A DNA stretch of 64,000 bases from Antedon mediterranea (taxonomy: Eukaryota > Echinodermata > Crinoidea > Comatulida > Antedonidae), in contig NC_092670.1 in NCBI RefSeq assembly GCF_964355755.1, positions 25,967,795-26,031,794 on the forward strand, given 5' to 3'. The first letter of the stretch is position 1; each line of letters starts with the position of its first letter. The notes beneath the pieces are model-generated. The model did not search any database. It was not told the origin of the DNA and worked only from the letters and a program-made list of their open reading frames with translations. The position numbers were made by a program, and so were the translations under genes. This document shows positions 35,001 through 45,285 of this stretch, piece by piece.

Positions 35001-35430
35001 TTATTAATAAAAATATTGATACCTCCGCATTTATATGAACGGGGTTTGAAAACTAGTGAATAAAATGGCAAATGAATAAGTGGACTAACACAGTCCATCC
35101 AAGTTTCTGTTACCGAAATTACATCAAAGTCAAAATTAAGAGATTGAATGCAACTTGAAATAGATTCAAAGTTTTTTTGTAAGCTTCTAGCATTAAAATG
35201 TATACAAGAAAAACGATTTTCAAATTTTTTGTTATTGAATTTCTTTGTGAATTCACTTGGTAAATAGTAATTAGAAATATTTTGATCTTTAAAAAAATTA
35301 TTGTCCGGGTCGATGTCGTCAAATTGACTAGCAGTTAATGAGGGTTTAAATAGATGGTTTGATAATCGATTTAAATTATCATTATTACTGAAAATTGGTG
35401 CTTCCATATAAGACAAAAACACAAAAAATC
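32054..35430 (-). mobile_element. Nearly full-length decayed LINE, CR1-group (ORF2 plus tail)
   Basis: The minus-strand element contains endonuclease, polymerase and C-terminal region in order and ends in an (ATTCA)n-type tail at 32054-32079, reading TGCTTATTTGAATTGAATTG on its own strand. The 3' UTR between 32416 and 32080 is AT-rich with a poly(T) tract at 32138-32155. Coding is broken into about five frames. The upstream ORF1-like frame at 36873-37433 has the same orientation and could belong to it, although 1.4 kb of unassigned DNA lies between. Confidence 0.8.
32416..35422 (-). pseudogene. ORF2 of the LINE: endonuclease and reverse transcriptase, frameshifted
   Basis: Blocks in order on the minus strand are FSCIHFNARSLQKNFESI and ISVTETWMD (endonuclease start, 35215-35090), FLLGDFNIDLLKF (near 34810), TDHLPVF (near 34600), KPWMTDELL, SNKASGIDDICAKVIKKSI (near 33890), GKVIPIFKKGSKSDPNNYRP, LFIDLSKAFDTIDHHILISK (first catalytic Asp, near 33500), GPLLFLIYINDLP, FYLYADDTTLFY (ADD catalytic block, near 33240), NFLGVLIDQELNF, and a C-terminal LFNNLPPEISSSS then SSFKLKDYLISNYN. 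Frame changes occur near 34910, 34670, 34250, 33320 and 32800. It is an old copy of a CR1-group (possibly Daphne- or L2-like) element. Confidence 0.8.
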
Positions 35431-36872
35431 AATGAATCAATTGATAACAGGCACAGCATTCTAAACTGCCCAGTGATGATGAAATTTAATTAAATGATTT
35501 AAATATATTTAATGCATTTAATGTATGGGGAATAAAATAATGATGAAGTAAAAATAATTGATATTAGATTTACCGTGAGCAAGCCAATATAGAGACACTA
35601 AATGTGATAAGTATGTGATGGAATAGCAAGATAATAACAATAGTAACTAATACCATAATGGTATAAATATACACGTGAAAATGGTTAAATCAGAAGTGTT
35701 AATTTGGAACTGATGCGCAAAAAAACAGCAGATTAAACGATTATAATAAAATATATCAATAACTATAGTAATAAGAATAATAATACAATATAATGCCAAT
35801 AAAGTTTAAAATTAGGATTTGTCAATGTCAGAAATAGAAAGTATGGGAGTTACAACTTCCCTGCCATTCTTCAAGATGGTTGCAAAAATACGTCCATCAA
35901 TCGACCAAACACTGTTTGTATTCTGATGTTGCTTCGATTGAGCTAGACTTGCCCCAAGTCTGTATTATGTATTTCTTTTTATTTATTTGTTTTTATTTCG
36001 ACCGCGATTTTTGTCTGAAAATACAGACTTGTGAAACACGTATAGAAATCGATTTGCAGACCGCAAACATCCAATATGAATGACGTAGGTTATCATACCG
36101 TATTTGGCTATATGGGGCGGGCGGTATGTAAATATGGATTTCGAATCAACCAATGATCATTTTGTTTCAAATTGAAAAAGATAGAGTACATACAGTGCTG
36201 AATGTACGATCGAGACTGTTGAAATATAAAATCGTAATGCCAAGTTGTTTTGTTTATTAATTGTTTAGTCCTTGGCCTCTTTCGTAGGTCCTACTCAACT
36301 CACACGTATGACCTGCCAAATAAAACGCCAATAAAGTAGGCCTACATACCACCGGCAGGGCTACACCACCACACAGGACAGGGTCTGGGTGGGAATTAAA
36401 TCAAAATTATCTCCGCGTAATAAATGATCCATTCAATGTTTGATTTGCGGAGAAGCTAGCCTATCAAATCAAGACAAGTTTTCATGTTCTTGGGAAAAAT
36501 CCCATCAAATGTTTACCAGACTACTAGGCATATAAAATATTTCTAGCCTTCAGAAACATTCATAAATGTACCCAAGTACACATTGTCTAAACGTAACATA
36601 GCGCATGCGCATCATCTTAGTTGTTGAGTCTTTGAAATTCTGAAATATGAATATTAAAACGGTGTACGAGTGAGTAGCCAATCGCATGCAGCTGAAACTA
36701 GTCAACCGGATAATCGTATGCACCAAGAATTCTTGGTGTCAAACCACGTGACTTGTGCGTGTTTCCCCAGACGGAGTATGCAAAATCAAGTAGTATACTT
36801 ATGAAACGTCATATGTGCCAAAATATTTATCTTTTTACTAATATTAAGACAAAACTCCGTCTGGAACCCAGA
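35431..36872. other. RIM intron sequence or LINE 5' region, unassigned
   Basis: No protein is supported. CACCAAGAATTCTTGGTG at 36721-36738 is a perfect 18-bp palindrome, and CCAGACGGAGT (36767-36777) is repeated in inverse at 36854-36864, next to the end of the ORF1-like frame. The phrase TTCTAAACTGCCCAGTGAT near 35459 resembles the direct repeats that flank the tRNA-like unit at 58 kb. Confidence 0.4.
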
Positions 36873-37433
36873 CTACGATTGAGCCAGAAGATTGCGTCTT
36901 TTTAGGGTAAGATCCTCTTGGATAGATATTCCAGAGCCTTTTAATTTCCTTCTCACTGTTATAACGTTTCTTCGACTTCTATATAAGGTAAACTTTACAA
37001 TAATTGGCCTAGGTCGACGTGCTTTAGCATTCTTTCGTCCTGTTCGGTGTGAGCGGTCAATGTCGTGTAAGTTGATGTTTACACGCAGCTTGCTGCTTGC
37101 TAATTTGCATACTAATTCATCAATGTTCTCGTTGTCAGATTCAGGCATTCCAAAAATTCTGATATTATTTCTTCGTGAATATTGCTCTAGATCATCAACT
37201 GAGTTGTGTATATTGTGCATTTCAGTTTTTATATCATCTACAAAGGAGCTGATGGACTCAAAATCATTTGTTATGTCGCCTATTTTGCTTTCACAAACAA
37301 CTAGTGAGCCTTCAACACGATCGATTCTATCCATATTCGCCTCAAGGCTTTTCTTAACGGTTTTGTTAATTAAGTTAATAAATGTTTCATTTGAAAACGT
37401 ATCCAAAATTAGCTTACCAATAAGTTCAGCCAT
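36873..37433 (-). CDS. LINE ORF1-like protein (coiled coil plus RRM-like nucleic-acid-binding domain)
   Basis: This open frame of 186 residues starts MAELIGKLILDTF, then has a heptad-rich region (about residues 30-85) ending in HNSVDDLEQYSRRNNIRIFG. The LEQYSRRNN.RI.G.PE block and the later DIDRSHRTGR and RPIIVKFT are the hallmark of Transposase_22/ORF1p-type RNA-binding proteins of LINEs. They are followed by RRKLKGSGISIQEDLTLKRR. ORF1 proteins trimerise through the coiled coil and coat the element RNA. The frame ends soon after the nucleic-acid-binding domain, so the C-terminus is truncated. There are no internal stops. Confidence 0.8.
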   Translation of the reverse strand: MAELIGKLILDTFSNETFINLINKTVKKSLEANMDRIDRVEGSLVVCESKIGDITNDFESISSFVDDIKTEMHNIHNSVDDLEQYSRRNNIRIFGMPESDNENIDELVCKLASSKLRVNINLHDIDRSHRTGRKNAKARRPRPIIVKFTLYRSRRNVITVRRKLKGSGISIQEDLTLKRRNLLAQS

Positions 37434-37539
37434 TAATGGTCCATTAAAAGCTTTTTTGATGTTATGTTTTCATCCCTGTATTTCTTAATATTTACAGCCT
37501 ACAGGCCACACTTTTTATCCAAATCTCACCAAACTTGAT

Positions 37540-38500
37540 GAAGTATGTGATGTTCATGACCATCCTCAAAATGTACATTAAAGGAAACTGGATCTAACTG
37601 AGGTAACCATTTTGGTCTCCCTCATAAAATGATCTCTCATGCGTTTCTCGTCCTGCTATCATTGTAGCTTGTTTATCCAGTGCATAGTTCTCCATATTAG
37701 GGCAAACTAGGTCAAGTCGAGACCTAGGACGTCTTTTCATTGGTAATTCTGCTGGTGACTGACCAGTTGTTGACTGTGGTGACAGTCTGTATTTTGCCAG
37801 GAATCCATATAATCTTGACTCCAAGTCCTCACCTACAGTTTTCTATAACCTCTCTTTCGTAGTTTGCACAGCTCGTTCCGCTAACCCATTGCTGGCTGGA
37901 TGGTATGGTGAACTACAAATATGCTTAATACCATTCTGTTTGCAAAAGGTCTGCTCATAACTCATAACTGGTAAATGGGGTATCATTGTCTGATACTAAA
38001 CTCCATGGCACACCATAAGTTGCAAAGGTTTGACGTAACTTGATTAAGGTAGCTGCTATTGTGCTTGATGCCATAATATGAGCATCAACTATAACTAGTA
38101 TCATTTTCCCTTCAAACGGGCCTGCATAATCAATATGTATGAAATACCATGGTTTCCCTGGCCACTTTCATGGATGAAGATTTGCTTTTGGTAGTGCTTT
38201 CCCATACTGCTGACAAGTAGAGCATCCTTGAACAGTAATTTTTATGTCCATGTCAAGATTAGGCCAACAAATATAACTCCTTGCCAATGATTTCATAGGC
38301 ACAATGCCATGATGACTTTCATGTAATTCTGACCATAGGCTCTCTCGGCCTTGAGCTGGGATTATAACTCTTGAATACCAAAGTAAACAACCTTTCTGTG
38401 TGGAAAGTTCGCTCTTTTTGCGATGGTATGTTTTGAATTCTTTCTCCCACTCCGGAAGGCCAACCTTGGAGTGTATATTTAAGAACTGCAGAAAACAACG
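37540..38500 (-). pseudogene. Ty3/Gypsy integrase remnant
   Basis: On the minus strand, SELHESHHGIVPMKSLARSY with the later GCSTCQQYGKALPKANLHP (near 38340-38170) form the HHCC zinc-binding domain of a Gypsy integrase. The catalytic core follows in a degraded frame (WYFIHIDYAGPFEGKMILVI near 38150-38090 with the first Asp, and [14 protein letters not shown] near 38000-37960 with the second). The end of the core then reads LAKYRLSPQSTTGQSPAELP and RRPRSRLDLVCPN (37800-37690). Several stops and a frameshift break the reading, so it is inactive. Confidence 0.75.
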
Positions 38501-38559
38501 AATCTCTTGGTCCATTTCGCTATCTGCGGTGCAGTCACTGGAGTATCGTTCAGCAAGTT

Positions 38560-39227
38560 CATTAACTGTACAATTTAAGTAAAGGAAATCCATACTCAAA
38601 TACATCAATGGTTGCTGCAGTCGCCAATTGCACCGGAATCTCCATATATGTTTGTATGTGCATATTATTTGCCGGTGTGGTTGACTTGCAAACTGAAGCA
38701 AAGTGGTTTGATCTTTTACATTTATGTCATTTATGTTTTCCCCAAGCTGTGCAAACTTTATCAAGCTTCTCTTTACCATGACAACCTCCACATCCTGTGC
38801 AATGATGGTTATTTATTTCTGGCTTTGCTTTATGTTTACCTCCTTGCTTCCCTCCATATTTCGGTTTTCGAGGTTGGTAGTACTTCTGTTTGTGTTCTAC
38901 CACATGTATAGTTTTTTCTGTCTCTACACCTCCCGCCATTGCTTTGGCTTGTACCTGGATGGCTTCTAGAGTTCGACCAAATGTAAGTAATGCTTTTAGT
39001 GTCATGTTTGCTTCACTTAAGCCCTTATTGTGAACCTTTACAAGTTGACAACAATAGATAATTTGCGATTTTATCTCCGATTTCTTATCCTGGAACTCAC
39101 AGTTCTTTGCTAGTTGGCATAACCTAGCATAGTATTTGTCCAGCAATTCAGTGGGGTGCTGGGCAGCTTGCCTGAACATAAACACTTCATATTCAACATT
39201 ATGTTTACGCACAAAATATGTTGTCAA
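38560..39227 (-). pseudogene. Ty3/Gypsy Gag remnant (capsid and zinc knuckles)
   Basis: The minus-strand frame shows a capsid segment (YEVFMFRQAAQHPTELLDKY, then LCQLAKNCEFQDKKSEIKSQ, and TLKALLTFGRTLEAIQVQAKA). The nucleocapsid follows with one knuckle-like cluster (CTGCGGCHGKEKLDKVC) and, after a stop, a second (KCKRSNHFASVCKS). The N-terminus of Gag is missing. The protease, reverse transcriptase and most of RNase H that should follow are absent, because the integrase remnant begins only about 200 bp downstream. The element therefore suffered a large internal deletion. Confidence 0.7.
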
Positions 39228-39250
39228 TTTTTCTTTTGTTTCTAAATAAC

Positions 39251-39905
39251 CTTCGTGGTCTCAGATTTGAACGGTGAAATAGAAGTGTCCATTGCTGTTC
39301 AATAATATAGATGTATAATAGTACAGTAGGCAGATGCTAGCCTATGTTAGTTGCTAATGAATGTGATGCGCATCCTTGCTGGTACCGGACAATGCAATCA
39401 CTTCGCTGATCGATGATAATGATTCTACTGTAGCATAGGCCTACTTGCCGATGGCCTAAAATCGTGCTATTTCACCTTACTTGTAGCCCAAGTAAGTAAT
39501 AAAACGTTCATTGGGTAAAAATCCTCAATGCCAATTATGTAATGTTTGGAAACACCAAATACTAAAACAGTTCTTTAAACAGTAAACTTTTAATTGAATC
39601 ACTCTATCATACAAAGGTACAACTAAGCAATGAGGCGCTATATGTGACGTCACAGCTAGCGCTGTACTACAAAAGCGTGTTTGGAACAGAGCAGTTCAGT
39701 TTTGAAAGTGAAAGATCAAAGATCAAGGTCAAAATTCACAAAAATCTATTTATTTATGATATTTCATTGGCTATAGGTCACAGGTTTCAGAAACTTGTTG
39801 AACTTGCACACAAGGTTCAGAGTCAAATCTGACATCATTACAAGCAAAATTATTTTTGAAATAAATAGTATAAGATAAACAAACTACGGTACCATAAATT
39901 GACAA
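39251..39905. other. RIM intron sequence, no gene
   Basis: No coding feature is supported. A palindromic word TGACGTCA at 39642-39649 sits in a segment (GCGCTATATGTGACGTCACA) that resembles a stretch near 15328. The rest is unclassified. Confidence 0.35.
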
Positions 39906-40208
39906 CACATACTGCTATAGATATAGGGCTACAGTCAATAATAACACATACTGCTATAGATATAGGGCTACAGTCAATAATAACACATACTGCTATAGAT
40001 ATAGGGCTACAGTCAATAATAACACATACTGCTATAGATATAGGGCTACAGTCACATACTGCTATAGATATAGGGCTACAGTCAATAATAACACATACTG
40101 CTATAGATATAGGGCTACAGTCAATAATAACACATACTGCTATAGATATAGGGCTACAGTCAATAATAACACATACTGCTATAGATATAGGGCTACAGTC
40201 AATAATAA
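39906..40208. repeat. 39-bp minisatellite, eight units
   Basis: Seven copies of a 39-bp unit beginning CACATACTGCTATAGATATA and one shortened 30-bp copy (the fourth) lie head to tail with almost no divergence. Because 39 and 30 are multiples of three, a frame stays open through the array on both strands, encoding HTAIDIGLQSIIT or CVIIDCSPISIAV repeats. It lies in a RIM intron about 200 bp downstream of the 40413-40543 exon. No start codon context or splice signal supports translation. Confidence 0.95.
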
Positions 40209-40412
40209 AGAGGAGATTCACTTTTTAATGGAGGTTCGCCTGAACAAAAAACGTCTACCCAACCCATGCCTGATAGTGGCGGTAGTGGACACTGTGAAGT
40301 TGAGTAGTTATTAAAATTATAGTCCTAATTTACAGATTTTAGTATTATATTCTTTAATTGGAATTTACACTGTTAGAATGCTTGTAATAAAAATAACTTT
40401 AAAAATTCTCAC

Positions 40413-40543
40413 CTTTTATTTGGCAGTAAATACATCTTAACATATGGATATCGAGCTTCTTTGTTGTCTCTTGCTGGTAAATTTTGAGCAGACATTATTG
40501 TTACAATTACTTCTAGACTTTGAGAATCATAAACTAATTTGAG
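40413..40543 (-). CDS. RIMS: RIM exon: start of C2A domain
   Basis: The acceptor TTATTTTGCAG| and donor AAAAG|GTGAGAATT bound 131 bp, entering in phase 0 and leaving in phase 2. It encodes LKLVYDSQSLEVIVTIMSAQ followed by NLPARDNKEARYPYVKMYLL and PNKR, the first strands of C2A. The SAQNLPARDN.....PYVKMY.LP pattern matches RIM C2A closely. The first calcium loop has Asn and Arg where calcium-binding C2 domains have Asp, consistent with a calcium-independent domain. It joins the Ser/Pro linker exon at 47083 in frame. The downstream intron to 25602 is about 14.8 kb. Confidence 0.95.
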
Positions 40544-40954
40544 CTGCAAAATAATTCATTTGTATCGTGATAGAAGTACATTATTGGAGATATATATAAT
40601 TTAGACCAAAAAAATCATTTAAATTGCCTTTAGATCGTTTTATGATTTTGATAAAATTGATAATAATACTGATGAGATTTTAAAGGGGGGAAAGGGAAGG
40701 TTGTACTGGTTAAGGAAACTCAAGACTTTATAAGTTGAAATGGTCATCCAATAGATTTTAGTCGTAACATTTACTGCTTTGTTTGCACATATTACAGAGA
40801 AGAATAAAACTATATAGATCAGTGGTTAAAGATGCGAGTGATGTGTACAAAGGATCAGGTGCCGTTTTCGGCCACCTCGACTTATATGGACTATACCATT
40901 ATTATGATAGGGGTGTGGTGTATTATGTTTTATGTAGAGAAGGGTGTCTATTAA

Positions 40955-41491
40955 AGATGTATTGTCCCTTGAAACACAAAAAAATATTCTAAATTTAAAG
41001 TGGCCATATCAAAGTAATATTAAAGTTATTCACTTTAAGTCGAAAATTTGAGCCAAAAACAACAAGTTTACGTAATTAACAGGTAAATTAGTTTGATTAC
41101 ATTTCATCTGGAAAATCGTCACGAGCGAAAGTAAACAAAGATTTCAAACCATGAGTACGCATTATGCATATGCTAAATTAGGATTGTTTACAACTCTCCA
41201 CGGTTAAGAAGGTATTTTCACACAGATCATGAGGAAGTTTTATGATTATGCATACAGAGTAGCCAAACAAGCGCGTTTCATTATGGGATATGTTTTGATT
41301 GAAAACTTTGACTGGAAGTCAAAGTTATTTTTTTAACAAAAAAACGTCTGTATTTCAGTTAAAATTTTTTTTTTTTTCGATAAATTTTTGGTGATAGTTA
41401 ATAACTATTATGATACTTCAGAATGACCCACCTTTTTTCGAAATCTTTTATTTTTTATTTTTTTGGAATTAGTCAAAGAGACAATACATCT
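40955..41491. mobile_element. TTAA-flanked MITE (AGATGTATTGTC family), copy 2
   Basis: Inverted ends AGATGTATTGTC and GACAATACATCT are flanked by TTAA at 40951-40954 and 41492-41495. The 537-bp interior is non-coding and contains TTATTCACTTTAAGTCGAAA and GACTGGAAGTCAAAG, related to words in copies 1 and 3. It is nested in the 8-bp-TSD element, near its left end. Confidence 0.75.
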
Positions 41492-41689
41492 TTAATGGGA
41501 AGACAATACAATTGTTCTGTTATGTAACCTACAGTACAAACTACAAGGAACAATACAGAACATCAAAAAGTAGCATTTTAAAAAGGCATGTTATTATTAG
41601 GTAGGCCTAGTGTTAGGGAATGCCAAGATTTTGTAACAATATTACTATATTACAATATTATTATATTATATTAAGATATTTTATATAAA

Positions 41690-42570
41690 ACTAACTTTAT
41701 AGACAAATTTAATGAAGAACCATCTACTAACTGGATAAAGCCATTTAGGAAAAAATAATAATAAACAAGTTGATCATAACGAGTGGTTTTCAAAGGCACA
41801 ATGCAAAACACAACGTTAACGGAATATACTATGTATAAAGGAACCAAACCTTGAACAATATTTGTTAGATAAAACTAATTTTAAGAGTATCAATTTAAAA
41901 TTTAAAGCAAGATCAAACTCTCTAGATCTTGAGGGTCGTAGAAAATCCTGGTCAAATCATGACACAGGATTATGTAAGATGTGTAGTACAAACGAAAAAG
42001 AAACAGTAAACCATTTTGTTATTTAAATGTCCTTCATTAAACTCTGTTAGACAATAATTAAGTATGTACCGGGATAATTTTAATTGTGGACCTCAGTTAA
42101 AACACCACTTTATGCTAGACAATTTATTCACTGAAAATGAAACATTAGGAAAAATCTTTGATTTTTATTGTAAGACATAATTAATGAAAGCATGGGTTAC
42201 TAGATCTACAATGTTATCCGCATTACCTCTCTCAACTAATTGATTAATATAGTAAACAAGCTACATACATCTCTATGAGGATGTATCTGTAAGTTTTATT
42301 TCTTAGGCCTATCCTGTATTTTTGTTGTTCTGTTTTTATTTTTGTAGTTATATATATTGTACAATTTACGTATTATGTATTTTCATACAGATCTATAAAT
42401 TAATTAATTAGTTTACATTTTGTTTTGATGTTATGTATTAGTATTTAGAACTTTGTGGCTTATGTTATTTGTAATTTTGTCTGTAAATTGGATGCACCAT
42501 TAACTGATAAATGTGTGACACCGATATAAAGGTGATTCCTATGAATAAATAAATAAATAAAAACTATATA
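41690..42570 (+). pseudogene. Non-LTR retrotransposon 3' end (Cys/His block and AATA tail)
   Basis: A plus-strand reading at about 41886-42030 contains RSNSLDLEGRRKSWSNHDTG and LCKMCSTNEKETVNHFV, a CxxC...HF block seen at the C-termini of several LINE ORF2 proteins. A stop-rich 3' region follows, ending in a (AATA)n tail at about 42543-42560. The clade cannot be assigned from this part. Confidence 0.55.
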
Positions 42571-43153
42571 AGTAGGTATACTTACTTATTATATATAAAA
42601 ACTAAACTAAACACTACAGTATAATCAAAATTAAAGCATATTAAATACTAGGCCTATGTTATTCCTATCTAGATTTAAACACTTTAAATTTTTGTACAAT
42701 CGGATTCGAAATTAGAAAATCTTAAATACTACAATACAATCGGAATTAAAACATCCTAAATACTACATTACAATCGGTTAAATTACCTAAACTCTATAAT
42801 GTTGTGAAATATGTACGAATGTTGGCAAATGCATTCTAATCGGCCCAATCCTATCGGTAGATAAATCATATTTTTTATTTTCTTGAACTAAACATAAATA
42901 AAACGAAAGAAATAAGGATTGATTTTCGAAAACATAATTGGTCTGACAGTATACATTAATTAAAGTAAAGGAAGTAGAGATTGTTAACAATTATTGATAA
43001 GTATCTGGCAGTAGTGTTTGACTAAAGCTAAATGGGTGGACATGTTGATCGTAGTTAAGAGGTTAAATACAAGGCTGTACTGCTTGAGGAAACTCGGTTC
43101 TTTGGGGTAAAGCAGGATATTTGTACTATAGAATGTTTATGTTTTACTAATCA

Positions 43154-43399
43154 GTGATGTTCTATTTGGGCATATTGTATATTGGGCTAGGAATATCAGT
43201 AAGGGAATGTAAGGGGGATAAAGACCGAATTGAGAAGGTGCTGGGTAGAGCGTGGAAAGTAATTGGTTTGTCTAGTATGCAAATGCTTGACTCGTTCTAC
43301 AGTGAACAGCTTGCCGATGTATTCCATGCTATATTGGAAGACACCAATCATCCTCTTCATGGCGACATTATCAGCTCCGTTTTACATTCGCTATTATAA
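43154..43399 (+). pseudogene. LINE reverse-transcriptase C-terminal relic
   Basis: The 81-codon frame contains CKGDKDRIEKVLGRAWKVIG and LADVFHAILEDTNHPLHGDI. The motif of a charged helix, a conserved Gly and a DxxHPLH end is typical of the C-terminus of some fish and invertebrate retrotransposon polymerases. Nothing recognisable precedes it in frame, so it is a 5'-truncated fragment. Confidence 0.5.
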
Positions 43400-43576
43400 C
43401 GTTTTGATGCAAACGTTGTTCAATTAAAACATGTATTTCTACACAGAAACGTTTAAAAACGTGTTTAAAACATTTTAGAAAGACCAAACCTAAAAACATG
43501 CAATGTCAAACGCTGTGTTTTCTGGGAACAAAATGGTACAGATTCACTGACAAAATTATAATGTTTATTGTTTTAC

Positions 43577-43603
43577 CAGGGAAGAGTTAATAACTCTTCC
43601 CTG
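43577..43603. repeat. Perfect 27-nt palindrome
   Basis: CAGGGAAGAGTTA and its exact complement are separated by one base. It would form a 13-bp stem. A CAGGG start is typical of hAT-type terminal repeats, so it may be two transposon ends brought together. Confidence 0.9.
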
Positions 43604-43988
43604 ATAAATGTACTACTGTCATCTTTATTAAATGTACTACTGTGTTATCGTTAGGTAAATTATATTTTTTATTTGTAGGCCTAACTGGAATAAAAACTTT
43701 CTTTATATACTTTCTGTATCTATAAATCTGTAAAAATTATATAGAAATAAAGAGCCATAATATACTGCATTAACTTGAAAACTGAAATTAATTCTACAGC
43801 ATGCAGGGCGTAGTTGTTTTCCCTTTGTTGCTGAAACAACAAGAAAAACAAAAGAACAAAAGGAGCAGTATTTTAACACATGAACACAGTCAATTAATAA
43901 ATGGGACACCCCTATTTTCCCATCTTTTTATAATGGTATAGTCCATACAAGTCGAGGTGGCCGAAAACGGCACCTGATCCTGTACAAA

Positions 43989-45283
43989 AAACAAAATCTA
44001 AAGAAAATTATGAAAAACTGCTCTCATACATTATAAAATGATTTTATTAGCAACAAATCTGGCAGAATTAGACCACTTAAATCAAACAATTCATGTTTTA
44101 GACTATCTTTCATTCCAAACGCAATACACATTTTAATTCAGAATGGATATGAAAAGGGTTCCAAAATTTTCATTTTCTGTTTTCAACACGTAGTATATAC
44201 TGTTACATACTACTGACTGTAATAGTAAATTTCGGAGATAAAGCATAGAAAACATCCCAAAGAAATGGAAAAAATCTAATTTTTCTTATTATAACATTGT
44301 TTTGTTTTTAATTAATATTGTACTACTTTTCTGAACGATATCTAGCTTCAGCGGGCATTGGGCCTAGAGCGCCGTTTCCCAATCTACGTATGGGTCGCGA
44401 CCCAAAATAATTGATGGGATGTGACCCAAAGAAATTGATGGGTCGCGAAATTGTTTCCGATACTGAAACTTGTTATCAATTATACACTGTTCTATATGTG
44501 AAATGTTCTCATTTTTGTAAAATCTACAACACCGATTACATTTTACATCTACTGTCTCGTGGCGCGGAACCCTTCTAAACCGCTTGGCTCTGGTGATAAA
44601 GCATATAGCCTTCCTAGCTAGGGCCTCGCATTCCAACGACGCTTTAACACAGCCATTTTAACCCAATAAAAATGTTATTCCATTAAACAATAACATTAAC
44701 AGTTCAAATATTATTTAGAGTTTTGAAAATACCACGTTTAAGTGTAATTTATACAGACAAAGTGTAGGCCTAATTATAATAAATCTGTTTCAAGAATCAA
44801 GAAATTTACAAAACTAGCTAGCTCCATGACACTACAAGTACAAATAATAAGAGTTCAATCGCCACTATGTCGTTCAAATGCTAAGCACTGCGTTGTCCAA
44901 ATGACAGGCACTACGTCGTCCAAACGTCTGTGGTAAATTCATGAATATTCATTCGATGTTTTAATGAGGACGGCCACCGTTTCGTAGTGTCCAAGATTTT
45001 GCTGCTTGCCTGGATCCATTTTTTGTCATTTGGGATATTCGATGTATTACGCCTAATGGCATTTGGTGAATGACGAAAGGTTATATTTCATCATTCACCT
45101 CATGTCATTATTTGTACAATTACACTCATAAACATTCATTAGTTGTATATTATAATTTCCATTTCCGGAAACCTACTGTAGCAGCTCTATTTTTCAAAAT
45201 TTTATTTAGCTCAGCCGCAACCATTACATTTTTTTTAGTAGCTCATACACATTGTGTACATGTACAATAAAGTTCATAATTAC
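43989..45283. other. Intron sequence with a possible hAT-type terminal fragment
   Basis: Around 44375-44460 GGGTCGCGACCC occurs in a context (CCGTTTCCCAATCTACGTAT, then GATGGGTCGCG) resembling hAT-type terminal regions known from many animals. The minus-strand frame at 44364-44636 covers this and is probably not a gene, although it has a VKCNRCCRF...HIEQC cluster. Around 44884-44930 a short duplication (CACT-CGT-GTCCAAA) is present. Nothing else is supported. Confidence 0.35.
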
Positions 45284-45285
45284 TA

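Larger units (their letters stand above)
40852..43980. mobile_element. TIR element with perfect 8-bp target duplication
   Basis: The ends are long inverted repeats beginning GGATCAGGTGCCGTTTTCGG and extending about 50 bp into CCACCTCGACTT-TATGGACTATACC. TGTACAAA flanks both sides (40844-40851 and 43981-43988). The element is 3129 bp. An 8-bp duplication fits the hAT, P or Merlin superfamilies. No transposase is visible. Inside are a TTAA-flanked MITE, a LINE 3' fragment and another LINE relic, so it is a heavily invaded non-autonomous copy. Confidence 0.8.

Noticed and set aside
36892-37488. 198-codon plus-strand frame
   Set aside because: It is antisense to the LINE ORF1-like frame at 36873-37433, which has clear motifs.
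39850-40228. Long frames on both strands through the 39-bp repeats, as a repeat protein gene or CRISPR-like array
   Set aside because: The frames exist only because the unit length is a multiple of three. Units abut directly without unique spacers, the array is in an intron, and there are no start or splice signals.
44364-44636. Minus-strand frame with a CNRCC...HIEQC cluster as a BED-type zinc finger gene
   Set aside because: It spans a GGGTCGCGACCC-type terminal repeat region, which is unlikely to be coding. The spacing does not match a BED finger convincingly.
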